From positions 1-64,000 of the forward strand of contig NZ_CZRP01000011.1 of NCBI RefSeq assembly GCF_001458115.1: a DNA stretch of 64,000 nt. Reading direction: 5' to 3'. Below the pieces are notes generated by a model. That model made no database searches and was not told the origin of the DNA. It saw only the letters and a list, made by a program, of their open reading frames with translations. Both the position numbers and the translations under genes were made by a program. This document shows, piece after piece, positions 17,462 through 26,278 of the stretch (within the stretch, counting starts at the first letter, position 1; every line of letters begins with the position of its first letter). This DNA is from Gracilibacillus massiliensis. GTDB taxonomy: Bacteria > Bacillota > Bacilli > Bacillales > Amphibacillaceae.

Positions 17462-17839
17462 TTATCCACTAACAGCAGCCAGAACTTTCTGGATTTCATA
17501 TATGTTACTATCTTTTTTAAAAGTCTTAGAAACAAGTGGTTCAAGGTTACCTGAAATCCAAATTTTTAGTTCGGAATCCATGTCGAAAGTGCCAGCGGTT
17601 TCCACACTGAAATGTGAAATGCTTTTATACATAATCGAATGAAAAGACGTTTTTTTACCTGTTAGTCCTTGTTTGTCCACTAAGATCAATCGCTTATCTG
17701 TAAAAATAAACATGTCTCGTATGACTTTAAATGCAGCTTTTACTTCTTCACCCTCCACCAATAACTGATCATAATCCTTCATAATTTCTTTTGTGTCTAC
17801 ATTTGAAGCATTTCCCATTAAACCATCAAGAAATCCCAT
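17462..17839 (-). CDS. Bacterial PH-domain protein
   Basis: 125 residues. The pattern GEEVKAAFKVIRDMFIFTDKR followed by LILVDKQGLTGKK, a SIMYKSISHFSVET strand and an acidic turn before LKIWI is that of the bacterial pleckstrin-homology family PF08000 (YvbH-like). The ATG at 17839 follows GGAGGT; an upstream TTG in frame overlaps that site. The role of these proteins is unknown. Confidence 0.8.
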   Translation of the reverse strand: MGFLDGLMGNASNVDTKEIMKDYDQLLVEGEEVKAAFKVIRDMFIFTDKRLILVDKQGLTGKKTSFHSIMYKSISHFSVETAGTFDMDSELKIWISGNLEPLVSKTFKKDSNIYEIQKVLAAVSG

Positions 17840-18276
17840 TTGTAATACCTCCAATTTTATAACTTTTTAAAACAACAACCTTCTATAAATAGTATTTCCG
17901 ATATACTATAATTTTACAACTAAATTGTAACTCATTATCGAAGTAGATTCATATGATAATGTATTTCTTTAAAATAGGGAACTGAAACACCACTATCTTC
18001 GTCTAACAGTATAAAAGAAAAGGAGAGGGTGCTATGAATGAGGAACAACTAAAGGGTAAATCTAATGAAGAGATATTAGAGCGATGATCAATATAAAGAG
18101 ATTGATTGTTCGAGGTGAAAACAAAAAAGAGATTGATTAAATATTTTTAGTTGTATTGTAATGATCGGCGTCTAATTCAAACAGAAGGTTACCCCTGATT
18201 AAGTCTTTTCACATTAATCAGGGGTATTGTATTGATCACTCAATTGTCAACTTGACACTATACCAATACTCTATCT
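17840..18276. other. Intergenic region with a 17-codon ORF and a hairpin
   Basis: At 18034-18087 an ATG with the strong site AAAGGAGAGGG starts only 17 codons (MNEEQLKGKSNEEILER). This looks like the start of a decayed gene. At 18190-18226 there is a perfect stem TACCCCTGATTAA / TTAATCAGGGGTA, probably the terminator for the cupin gene and for anything from the left. Confidence 0.5.
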
Positions 18277-19068
18277 CTACATATTTTTACTTTGTTGTAG
18301 TAGTTGGGATTCCCCTGTACGTTCCCATTCTTCGACTGTTTCATAGGCTCTTTCAGGAGAATAACCTTTTCCAACAAGAACTCCCATTAAAATAAATTCC
18401 TGAAGAATGTGTGTAGCATTGATCCCTCTTTTCACGTCCTCTAGCCCTTCCTTAACTAAAAATTCTGTGTACTGTACCCATTCATCCGGTGTCTTTCCAA
18501 ATACATTTCCATTGGCAATGCCTTCCTCCGCAGCCATTGCATCTTCTTTGGTAACATGAACAGTACCGAATGGATGATTAGGTGGAGCGTAGATCGAGTA
18601 AAGTTTTATAGGAGTATTACCTGTATTGGTTAGATTATGCCACATTCCAGCAGGTATAAGGATGACAGAATCATCTTCTACCTTTTTTACAAAGTTTAAA
18701 TTATCTTTATTTTTTCCCATACGAACCCTTCCCTGACCTTCTTCAATCCGTAGAAATTGGTCAAGATTAGGATGCATCTCCAAGCCGATATCTTCGCCAA
18801 CATCGATACTCATTAAGGTAAGTTGTAAATGTTCACCTGTCCACAAAGCAGTACGAAACGTATCGTTATCTTTCGTTGCTTCGTTAATATCTATCACAAA
18901 TGGTTTTGGTCCATAGTCTCTTGAAGAAATATTACCACTACCATTTGAACGTCGAAAGTCATTAAATTCTTTTGATCGCCCTCCCTCATTAGGAATGGAA
19001 TCATTAACAGTCTGTCTTCCTTGATTATATATAGGTGTATTTGCATCCATATCAGGAACATAATACAT
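18277..19068 (-). CDS. Cupin-domain protein
   Basis: 263 residues. A cupin barrel spans about 78-165: motif 1 is GLEMHPNLDQFLRIEEGQG (His99, Gln104, Glu110) and motif 2 is IPAGMWHNLTNTG (His144), giving a partial metal-binding set. An Asn/Gly/Ser-rich N-terminus precedes it, and a helical C-terminal segment (about 195-258) follows. The fusion of a cupin to this helical tail is found in several Bacilli; the substrate is unknown. AAGGGA lies before the ATG. Confidence 0.75.
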   Translation of the reverse strand: MYYVPDMDANTPIYNQGRQTVNDSIPNEGGRSKEFNDFRRSNGSGNISSRDYGPKPFVIDINEATKDNDTFRTALWTGEHLQLTLMSIDVGEDIGLEMHPNLDQFLRIEEGQGRVRMGKNKDNLNFVKKVEDDSVILIPAGMWHNLTNTGNTPIKLYSIYAPPNHPFGTVHVTKEDAMAAEEGIANGNVFGKTPDEWVQYTEFLVKEGLEDVKRGINATHILQEFILMGVLVGKGYSPERAYETVEEWERTGESQLLQQSKNM

Positions 19069-19214
19069 TTTTTTCTCAATCCCTTCACAAGTTTCATAAA
19101 ATTATCGTATGCACGTGTAAAGTTAATGTACCTAGAATTCAATCATTAAGAGTACAACTTACAATTACTATTTGTTATAATTAATAAAAGTATATTGAAT
19201 AAAGGGACGTTTAA

Positions 19215-19973
19215 ATGGCTATTTTAGATGTAAGTGATTGGAAAGTTGATGATAAGCGGCAAATTTCTGGAACACGAGAGAAGTATTGGATCATTGAACC
19301 AAGTTCTAATAAATCATTTATGTTTAAAATTCCTACAAAAAATACAGGAGAGGCGTGGGCAGAAAAAGTTGCTTCTGAAATAGGTAAATTAATTGGATTA
19401 AATATGATGGATGTACAATTTGGTTTGCGTAATAATACACTAGGAGTAGTTGCTAAGAAATTCACGAGTGGGTCTGATGAATTTTATGAAGGTGGAGACC
19501 TTATTATATCCGAAGTGGATGACTTTAACAGGTATTCTTTAGATAATTATTACATTCATCATATTCTCCAAGCGTTATCACATTTTCAATTAGAAAATGC
19601 TTTTATTTCTATACCTGTATTTGATGCGTTAATTGGTAATCAGGATAGACATTGCGATAATTGGGGTATAATTCAGGTTAAAGGTCAATATGTTTTAGCA
19701 CCCATATATGATAATGGGGCATCCTTAGGATTTAATCTAAACCAAGACCGTCTTACAAAGATTTTAGAGGATGAGCGGATGTTTGAAGCATTTACGAATC
19801 GTAGTTACTCATTAATTGGGATTCAAAATAAACAAAAACCTAAATACTTAGAGTTATTGTTCGAACTTAAAAAGGATTATTCTGAAGAAATACAGAATTT
19901 AATTTCCAAATTTACGATACTGAATAAAACAAACATTCAGAATATATTAGATATATCCCTAATTCTATTATGA
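19215..19973 (+). CDS. HipA-like protein kinase, frameshifted near its 3' end
   Basis: 252 residues as read. It shows the HipA C-terminal kinase core: catalytic loop IGNQDRHCDNWG with Asp144 and Asn149, and the metal-binding YDNGASLG with Asp166. It lacks the separate HipA N-terminal subdomain, as in short HipA-like proteins. The frame ends early; the -1 frame continues at once (from about 19952) with IPNSIMNEVYKEWVLK up to TGA 20062, matching the expected end of the family. So a one-base loss lies around 19945-19957. The true gene would overlap the HIRAN gene by ATGA. Kinases of this type phosphorylate translation factors or tRNA synthetases. Confidence 0.8.
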   Translation: MAILDVSDWKVDDKRQISGTREKYWIIEPSSNKSFMFKIPTKNTGEAWAEKVASEIGKLIGLNMMDVQFGLRNNTLGVVAKKFTSGSDEFYEGGDLIISEVDDFNRYSLDNYYIHHILQALSHFQLENAFISIPVFDALIGNQDRHCDNWGIIQVKGQYVLAPIYDNGASLGFNLNQDRLTKILEDERMFEAFTNRSYSLIGIQNKQKPKYLELLFELKKDYSEEIQNLISKFTILNKTNIQNILDISLILL

Positions 19974-20062
19974 ATGAAGTATATAAAGAGTGGGTACTAA
20001 AACTTATTTTATATCGTAGAGATTGGCTAATTAACAGGTTAAGTGGGAGGGGAAATCAATGA
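19952..20062 (+). pseudogene. Displaced 3' end of the HipA-like gene
   Basis: A continuous frame encodes YIPNSIMNEVYKEWVLKL and a basic ending NRLSGRGNQ, then TGA overlapping the next ATG. It is in the -1 frame relative to the upstream kinase ORF and carries no start of its own, so it is read as the original C-terminus. Confidence 0.7.
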
Positions 20063-20802
20063 AAAGAAGACCATTTGTGTTATGGTTAGTTTGGCAGAAT
20101 GTTGAGACAAGACAAAGATATCACATTGGTAACTTATATTGTCTGGAAGGTAAATACACTTTTTCTTATGAATTAAGTGGAAAAAGGAGAACTTTGTTAG
20201 AGGCGATGGAAGATGGCTATCGTCCACATCTGGCTTTTAGAGATATTTATAAAAAGTATACATCTAATAGGCTATTTGATGCTTTCGCACGACGTTTACC
20301 CGATAAAAGAAGACCGGATTTTTCCAATCTTTTGCGAACACTTGGGCTAAGTGAAGATTATTCTGAAATGGATTTATTACGTGCTACAGGCGGAAGATTA
20401 GGAACGGATCCTTATGAATTTGTTGCTCCCATTCATCGTCATCAATCTCATTTTGATTTAGACTTTTATGTAGCGGGCTGGCGTTACTATGAAGGGGAAT
20501 TAGCGCTAAATGAACTACATGAAGGTGATGAAGTTCAGTTTGAAATAGAAAAGGAAAATCCTAAAGATACTATGGCTGTAATGGTACGGGCTGTGAAATC
20601 TGATTATCATTTAGGCTATATTCCAGCTTTCTATAGCGGTTTTATGTGCGATGTTTTAAATAATGATGGGGAGTATCATGCTACAATATCGACTATTAGA
20701 GAACATGCAAAGCCACAGTTAAAAGTTAATATCTTTGTTCATGGAAACTATAGCTCCTATTTACAAGAGAGAGATAATTTTGACATTATGGTGAATGTCT
20801 AA
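20059..20802 (+). CDS. HIRAN-domain protein
   Basis: 247 residues. The C-terminal part (about 133-230) has the HIRAN pattern: DLDFYVAGWRYYEG, L-x-E-GDEVQFEIEKENPKDTMAV, then HLGYIP. HIRAN domains bind DNA ends or single-stranded DNA. The N-terminal 130 residues (start WLVWQNVETRQRYHIGNL) look like a separate, unnamed domain. The gene overlaps the original end of the HipA-like kinase gene by four bases, so the two form one unit, plausibly a toxin-antitoxin or phage-sensing pair. GGGAGGGGA precedes the ATG. Confidence 0.8.
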   Translation: MKRRPFVLWLVWQNVETRQRYHIGNLYCLEGKYTFSYELSGKRRTLLEAMEDGYRPHLAFRDIYKKYTSNRLFDAFARRLPDKRRPDFSNLLRTLGLSEDYSEMDLLRATGGRLGTDPYEFVAPIHRHQSHFDLDFYVAGWRYYEGELALNELHEGDEVQFEIEKENPKDTMAVMVRAVKSDYHLGYIPAFYSGFMCDVLNNDGEYHATISTIREHAKPQLKVNIFVHGNYSSYLQERDNFDIMVNV

Positions 20803-20852
20803 GTACTTCCTTATAAAGCTAATGTTATTGTTTCATTGATCATTACTTTGTA

Positions 20853-20890
20853 ACCCCTGGTTAATTCTTAAAATGAATTATTCAGGGGTA
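20853..20890 (+). terminator. Terminator of the HipA-HIRAN unit
   Basis: Stem ACCCCTG..TTAATTC / GAATTA..CAGGGGT, followed by ATTATTTT. It resembles the hairpin at 18190. Confidence 0.65.
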
Positions 20891-20914
20891 TTATTTTCTG
20901 TTTCTAAAGAGTCT

Positions 20915-21211
20915 CTAATAATATAAAGTTCCCAGCTCCAACAGTTCAGTTAACCGTTTATTATTTTTATCTATATCTTCGCCACTGAGAAGAAGTTCAT
21001 CGATGGCCTTTGCTAATTGCGTATTGATATCATCAAACAGGATATCTGTTGCCTTCAATAAGGCTAAGGCTGCGTGATTATATAAATAAACCTCACGATA
21101 GCGATAATTGTCAAAAAAGGCATGTTCTATATACGGACGAAATCGGTCTAAGATCACTGGTATTCTTAGCTAAAAACGATGTAATCCATTACGTATTCCT
21201 TCCACTCTGGA
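20915..21211 (-). pseudogene. Remnant gene with in-frame stop
   Basis: From GTG 21157 an 80-codon frame reads DRFRPYIEHAFFDNYRYREV and a helical rest. The same frame continues upstream across one TAG (21155-21175 region) to MDTLASRVEGIRNGLHRF, with no ribosome site. It looks like a small helical protein broken by a stop codon; it may also be a short real gene from GTG 21157. Family not recognised. Confidence 0.4.
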
Positions 21212-21348
21212 AGCCAGTGTGTCCATCACTTTGTTTATCGTTTAAGGCCTTGTAAAATATGTGAACTAAACTTATGATTATACTAGAGAATATATCCAGT
21301 AATTGGTGGTTGTTAATTTTTCTTTCATTAAGAGGTGTATATAAAGCG

Positions 21349-24081
21349 ATGGATATAGAACATAATTTAGTACTCATTAAAAATGTAGATAAAACCGAAC
21401 AAATTGATTTTTGTAAGAACAATAATGAAAAATGGGACATCAAGTATTTTAACAACCAAAAAGTATATACATATAACGATAAAAATGTAATTTGGCTCCG
21501 CAATCCAAATATCTTAGACCCTAATAACAATATTGTATATGAAAATAACCTGCCAATTTCCGGTATTCATACCATCTTGGATTTCGGTACTTATATAAAG
21601 GTTACCTTCAACAGCGGATTTAAAAAAACATATCCTGCTTCAGCACTTGTAATAGAGCAAACAGCATTGAGTAATGCAAAAGAAAATAAATGCTTTGATT
21701 ATCTAAAAACACTAGCAAATTCTGTTAGTGTAAAACTTGATGGAGATGTATCCTTTTTACGTAAGCAGTATAATAAACTATCTTTGATTAGTCCACGAAG
21801 CGTTTTATCTACTTATCTGGGAAAGAAAACCCTAATTAATGAACGGCAGAAAGAACAACAAGTCATCTATCCATTCGGTTTCAATGCAAGTCAAAAAATG
21901 GCGACTGAAAAGGCAATGACTAGCCAAATTAGCATGATTGAAGGTCCTCCAGGAACTGGGAAGACGCAAACCATTTTAAATATCATTGCAAACGCAGTTA
22001 TAAATCATAAAACGGTAGCAATAGTTTCTAATAATAACTCTGCAACAGCTAATGTCCTTGAAAAATTACAAAAGTATGGCATTGATTTCATAGCAGCTTA
22101 TTTAGGTAATAAAGAAAATAAGGATAAATTCTTTTCAGAACAGAATGGAAGCTACCCAAATATGAGCGATTGGATTTTAGATGATACGGAACTTCATTCG
22201 ATTAAAAGTCATTTAAGAGATGAGCAAGGTAAATTAAATAAAATGCTGAAAAAACAAACTAGACAAGCTACCTTAAAACAAGAACTATCTGAGTTAAAAA
22301 CTGAGAATGCGTATTTTGAAAAATACTATACAGATACAAATTTTTTAGATTTTGAAATCAAATCTTTACATCGAATGAAAGCAGATAACATATTACAATT
22401 GATAGTAGAATATGAGCAACAAGCTGGGCAAGGTCAAATTAGATTAAGGAATAAGTTATATAACCTATTTGTATATGGTATTTTTAATTTTAAAATATAT
22501 AAGAAGTCACCAGATATTGTTATTTCTTACTTGCAAAAGGTATATTATGAATTGAAATTGAAAGAGTTAATAGATGAAATAGGAGTTTTGGATAGTGAGC
22601 TTGTAAATTACGACTTTGATAGTGCAATGAAAGCATTCAGTAAAGATTCAATGCAACTGTTTAAGGCAAGCTTGGCCAAAAGGTACGGTACAGGAGGAAA
22701 AAGACTTACTTTTTCATCTGATGCATTATGGAGAAATTTTGATACATTTAGTAAAGAGTATCCTGTCATCTTAAGTACAACTCATTCATTACGCAATTGT
22801 GCTGCTAATAATTATTTATTTGACTATGTATTAATTGATGAAGCTTCACAGGTAGATATTGTAACAGGAGCTTTGGCCCTTTCGTGTGCTAAGAATGCAG
22901 TCATCGTTGGTGACGATAAACAACTTCCTAATGTAGTAACGGAAGAAATTAAAGAAAAATCTACTATAATATTTGAGTCATATCAACTTGATAATGCATA
23001 CAACTATGCAGAACATAGTTTACTATCTTCTATTGAGAATTTATTTGATAATTTGCCTAAGACGTTATTAAAAGAGCATTATCGTTGTCATCCAAAGATT
23101 ATAAGTTTCTGTAACCAAAAATTCTATAATGATGATCTAGTGATTTTAACGGATGAACAAATAGAAGAAAAACCCTTAATCTTATTTAAAACAGTAAAGG
23201 GTAATCATGCAAGAGGAACAATGAATCAAAGGCAAATAGATGTCATTACGAAAGAAATAATACCAGAGCAAAAAAGGCTAGGATATCATGAATCAATTGG
23301 GATTATAGCACCTTTTCGCTTACAAGCCGATGAGATTCAAAAGGCTACAGGTATAGTGGATATCGAATCTGATACAGTTCATAAGTACCAGGGGAGAGAA
23401 AAAGACATTATTATATTGTCGACCGTTTCAAATCAAATGAACCCCAATGATTTTGCGGATAATCCTAATCTTATTAATGTAGCAGTTTCACGTGCGGTAA
23501 AAAAGTTAATCATAGTAGTTGCTGAAAGTAGTGAAGAATGGCATGGAACGAATATTGGAGATTTAATAAGATATATTAAATACAATAATTTTGAGATAAA
23601 GGATAGTCAAATACGCTCGGTTTTTGATCTTCTATATAGTAGCTATACAGATAAATTATTTGAAGTTATCAAAAAGAGCAAAAAAGTTTCTGCACATATC
23701 TCGGAAAATTTAATGAATAATGTGATTGAGAAAGTTTTGGATGACGAATCGTTTCAAAGCCTTGACTATGTCCTGCATCACCCCTTACGAATGCTAATCA
23801 AAGATACAGAAAAGCTTACCGAAAAAGAACGAAAATATGCTATGAATATTTTAACGCATACTGATTTTGTTATCTTTAATAAAATGGATAAAATGCCAGT
23901 ACTAGTTGTTGAAGTGGATGGACATGCTTTCCATGCAAATAATCCTAAGCAGCTAAAACGAGATGAAATGAAGGATACTATATTACGGAAGTATAATATT
24001 CCGATTATAAGGTTGAAAACTACTGGAAGTGAGGAAGAAATCATCCTCCGGAATAAACTATTTAATGAATTTTCCGCGTGA
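21349..24081 (+). CDS. Superfamily 1 helicase with C-terminal PD-(D/E)xK-like nuclease
   Basis: 910 residues. Walker A GPPGTGKT at 198-205, Walker B DEAS at 497-500, then helicase motifs GDDKQLPNV, LKEHYRCHP, DTVHKYQGREKDIIILS and NVAVSRA, a UvrD/DNA2-Nam7-like helicase. The end (about 830-910) has VVEVDGHAFH and the following D-x-x-K-D-x-IL, the DUF2726-like nuclease pattern with Glu855 and Asp857. An N-terminal ~190-residue domain is not recognised. I use ATG 21349; an ATG at 21274 has no ribosome site. Single-protein helicase-nucleases are common in defence islands. Confidence 0.85.
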   Translation: MDIEHNLVLIKNVDKTEQIDFCKNNNEKWDIKYFNNQKVYTYNDKNVIWLRNPNILDPNNNIVYENNLPISGIHTILDFGTYIKVTFNSGFKKTYPASALVIEQTALSNAKENKCFDYLKTLANSVSVKLDGDVSFLRKQYNKLSLISPRSVLSTYLGKKTLINERQKEQQVIYPFGFNASQKMATEKAMTSQISMIEGPPGTGKTQTILNIIANAVINHKTVAIVSNNNSATANVLEKLQKYGIDFIAAYLGNKENKDKFFSEQNGSYPNMSDWILDDTELHSIKSHLRDEQGKLNKMLKKQTRQATLKQELSELKTENAYFEKYYTDTNFLDFEIKSLHRMKADNILQLIVEYEQQAGQGQIRLRNKLYNLFVYGIFNFKIYKKSPDIVISYLQKVYYELKLKELIDEIGVLDSELVNYDFDSAMKAFSKDSMQLFKASLAKRYGTGGKRLTFSSDALWRNFDTFSKEYPVILSTTHSLRNCAANNYLFDYVLIDEASQVDIVTGALALSCAKNAVIVGDDKQLPNVVTEEIKEKSTIIFESYQLDNAYNYAEHSLLSSIENLFDNLPKTLLKEHYRCHPKIISFCNQKFYNDDLVILTDEQIEEKPLILFKTVKGNHARGTMNQRQIDVITKEIIPEQKRLGYHESIGIIAPFRLQADEIQKATGIVDIESDTVHKYQGREKDIIILSTVSNQMNPNDFADNPNLINVAVSRAVKKLIIVVAESSEEWHGTNIGDLIRYIKYNNFEIKDSQIRSVFDLLYSSYTDKLFEVIKKSKKVSAHISENLMNNVIEKVLDDESFQSLDYVLHHPLRMLIKDTEKLTEKERKYAMNILTHTDFVIFNKMDKMPVLVVEVDGHAFHANNPKQLKRDEMKDTILRKYNIPIIRLKTTGSEEEIILRNKLFNEFSA

Positions 24082-24170
24082 CGTAAAAATTTAGTTGCTT
24101 GGAGGGTTTTCAGCAAACTTATGGCAAGGGATCACAAAAAGCCTTAATTAAAACATAAGGAATGGACATG

Positions 24171-24189
24171 GGGACAGGTTTTCTGTCCC
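24171..24189. repeat. REP-like hairpin
   Basis: GGGACAG-GTTTT-CTGTCCC in the context TGGGGACAGG. This resembles the palindromes mobilised by REP-associated Y1 transposases in Bacilli. No transposase gene is nearby. Confidence 0.5.
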
Positions 24190-24205
24190 ACAGGTACAAA
24201 ATAAA

Positions 24206-24240
24206 GACTAGACGGTTGAGGTGATTTTCTAGTTTTTTTA
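24206..24240 (+). terminator. Weak terminator after the helicase gene
   Basis: Stem ACTAGA / TCTAGT followed by seven T. Confidence 0.5.
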
Positions 24241-24271
24241 AAGATGAATGACTATGCTTATTCATAGCTTT

Positions 24272-24346
24272 TAGGTGAGAAGACTCCTACTTAAAGGAGC
24301 CTGAGCGAGTATGGAGATGAATCGCCACCAGAAAAGGGCTGGCGTA
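24272..24346 (+). mobile_element. Possible orphan IS605-type right end
   Basis: The stretch GTGAGAAGACTCCTAC..GGAG..GAGATGAATCGCC has the look of the 3' end of IS200/IS605 (tnpB-type) elements, where the element end overlaps a guide RNA scaffold. No tnpA or tnpB is beside it. Recognised by resemblance only. Confidence 0.3.
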
Positions 24347-24365
24347 TGCTATCTCACTTTTCCGA

Positions 24366-25328
24366 TTATTCACAAACAATTACCTGCCTTGAAAAAAGCC
24401 CCTTTTTCCCCTTATTGGCAACACATCGATCAACTATCGTAAATCCAGCCTTCAAAATCATCTCATCCAAGTTTTCGATTGTAAGAATGACCACTCTATC
24501 TGCTATTCTTTTCGCATGCTTGATTATTGCGTACTGCTCTTCCGGTGTAGCCGGAGAATAAAGATTGTAAGGCATATCTATGATCGCCACATCATAAGGG
24601 CTTTCTACATCGGCAATATCTTTTACTTCCACTACCCCGTTATAGTTAAAATATGTGATATTTTCTCTAGCTCCTTTTACTACGATCGGATTGCGATCAG
24701 AGCCGACAATCTGAATCCCCATCGAGAGTGCTTCGACAAGTACGGTACCTATTCCACAGCAAGGATCGATGACGCGGAGACCTGATGGGTCTGGAACTGC
24801 TATATTTACTATGGCTCTCGCCAAACGTGTGCTTATTGCTGTTGAGTATTCTTGAGGTTTCTTTACATGATGCAGCCATACAGGTTCACTTTCCTGATAT
24901 GTGCCGAAGTACCACTGTCCTTCAAATGGTACAATACCGAAAAGAAGATCAGGATTTTTCATCTGAGCCTTTCCGATGATCTTCCAGCCAAGCTCACTTT
25001 CAATATTTCGCTGTTCTCCAAATTCTATTTTCTGTTCATTGGAAAGGTCATTAATTTTTACGAAAAGTACCTTAAAGGTTTGATCTCTAAGCTCGAGTTG
25101 GTCAACCTGTTCATCAATTGCCTGAACAGATTTGCCGGAAAAGAGAATCGAGAGTTTTCCCTTAATAAACGGACTCCTGCTTGGATCGATGTTTGTTGTA
25201 CTTTTTATTATGTTATCTGATTCCCGTCCGAAGAGCGCTCTTTGCTCTAATGCACAGAGAGAGCTTTCTTCGAGAGCGTGCGTGTATGTGTATAGGTATT
25301 CGGATGGTTGTAAGTTAAGTTTTGGCAT
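24366..25328 (-). CDS. RNA methyltransferase, Trm11/UPF0020-like
   Basis: 320 residues. An N-terminal region with a THUMP-like role (about 1-150) precedes a Rossmann methyltransferase: motif I VIDPCCGIGT (186-195), acidic GSDRN (209-213) and the catalytic DMPYN (251-255), a D-PPY-type motif used to methylate an exocyclic amino group. The layout fits Trm11/TrmG10-type enzymes that make m2G10 in tRNA; some Bacilli carry such a protein of untested function. No clear GGAGG is seen before the ATG. Confidence 0.75.
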   Translation of the reverse strand: MPKLNLQPSEYLYTYTHALEESSLCALEQRALFGRESDNIIKSTTNIDPSRSPFIKGKLSILFSGKSVQAIDEQVDQLELRDQTFKVLFVKINDLSNEQKIEFGEQRNIESELGWKIIGKAQMKNPDLLFGIVPFEGQWYFGTYQESEPVWLHHVKKPQEYSTAISTRLARAIVNIAVPDPSGLRVIDPCCGIGTVLVEALSMGIQIVGSDRNPIVVKGARENITYFNYNGVVEVKDIADVESPYDVAIIDMPYNLYSPATPEEQYAIIKHAKRIADRVVILTIENLDEMILKAGFTIVDRCVANKGKKGLFSRQVIVCE

Positions 25329-25348
25329 GTTTTGTGTATTAGCCCTTC

Positions 25349-25364
25349 TTTGATTATAATCAAA
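25349..25364. promoter_or_regulatory. 16-bp palindrome upstream of the methyltransferase gene
   Basis: TTTGATTATAATCAAA is a perfect palindrome 21 bp before the minus-strand ATG and contains TATAAT on both strands. It may be a -10 element or operator. Confidence 0.35.
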
Positions 25365-25639
25365 TAGTATTAATTCTATTATAACTTATACAATATCATA
25401 ATAACGGAAAATTGATACATATATTTATAAACAATATATTAGTACGGAATGGCGGTTTTTAATTTTCTTTTGCTCTTGGGTCATACTAGTTTAAAATAAA
25501 AAAATGATATTGAATTTAGTTAATATAATTTTACCCTTATATAATTGACTTATTTTCACTTTTCATTGTCGTTTATTTTTCTGTTTTGCTAAAGTATAAT
25601 TGATGTCAATAGATCTAATATTAAATGAGGTGGTTAATA
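25365..25639. other. Intergenic region
   Basis: About 275 bp, very AT-rich, between the divergent methyltransferase and antitoxin genes. GAGGTGG at 25627 serves the antitoxin. Nothing else stands out. Confidence 0.4.
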
Positions 25640-25801
25640 ATGACTGCTGAAGAGATCATGAAAGCAATAAAAGAAATGGATAATGGTGAACGAATTAAAT
25701 TACTGAATAAGTTATTTGACAATTATTTTGATAGCAGACCTCCAAAAGAACAAATTATCAAGGAGAAAGCGGAAATGTTTTGGGGTAAAGAAGATGAGTA
25801 A
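25640..25801 (+). CDS. Antitoxin of a MazEF/PemIK-type pair
   Basis: 53 residues, start ATG after GAGGTGG. A short, charged, helical protein (EEIMKAIKEMDNGERIKLLN ...) that ends in an acidic, probably disordered tail with an aromatic WGKEDE. It overlaps the start of the following MazF-type toxin gene by eight bases. The arrangement, size and tail fit an antitoxin; the fold itself is not a standard MazE. Confidence 0.65.
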   Translation: MTAEEIMKAIKEMDNGERIKLLNKLFDNYFDSRPPKEQIIKEKAEMFWGKEDE

Positions 25802-26108
25802 AAAAGGTAAACGCGGAGAGATTTGAACGATTGAATTAAATGGAAAAAGAAGACCAGCTGTAATTGTAAGTAATGATAATGTCATAGTGGAATTAGATCA
25901 TCTAATAGCGACAGTTACAAGTCAACAGTCAAGAAATGAATTTGATGTGGAGATTGAATATTGGGAGGAAGCGGGATTAGCAAAACCTTCTGTTGTTAGA
26001 TGTTCAAAAATTAACACAGTTCATTTTGAAGAATTACTATTTAAAATAGGAAAATTGCATGAACAAGATATTCAGAAAGTGTTAACAACAATACGAAGCT
26101 ATTTTTAA
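25794..26108 (+). pseudogene. MazF/PemK-type toxin gene, inactivated by a nonsense codon
   Basis: The frame reads MSKKGKRGEI, then TGA (25824-25826), then TIELNGKRRPAVIVSND and on to TAA 26108, 104 codons in all. MazF toxins start with K-R-G-E-I-W, so the TGA replaces the conserved Trp codon (TGG to TGA). The rest is intact: the beta strand RPAVIVSND, the LDHLIATVTSQ strand and the PSVVRCSKINTV strand of the mRNA-cleaving fold. Restart at GTG 25887 would give a 73-residue piece without the N-terminal strands. The partner antitoxin is intact. Confidence 0.8.
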
Positions 26109-26278
26109 CGAATAGTGTTCTAGTTCATATAATGAATACAATTTGCGTTAGAATGTTGATAAATCAATATTCTAACGTTTTTTATTATAATGGATGTGGC
26201 CGTCTGTACGACTTAATTATTGTTTCATTTTAACTTTCCAAACAGTATCCCTCCGTTACCTTTATCCTCCCAACCTGT

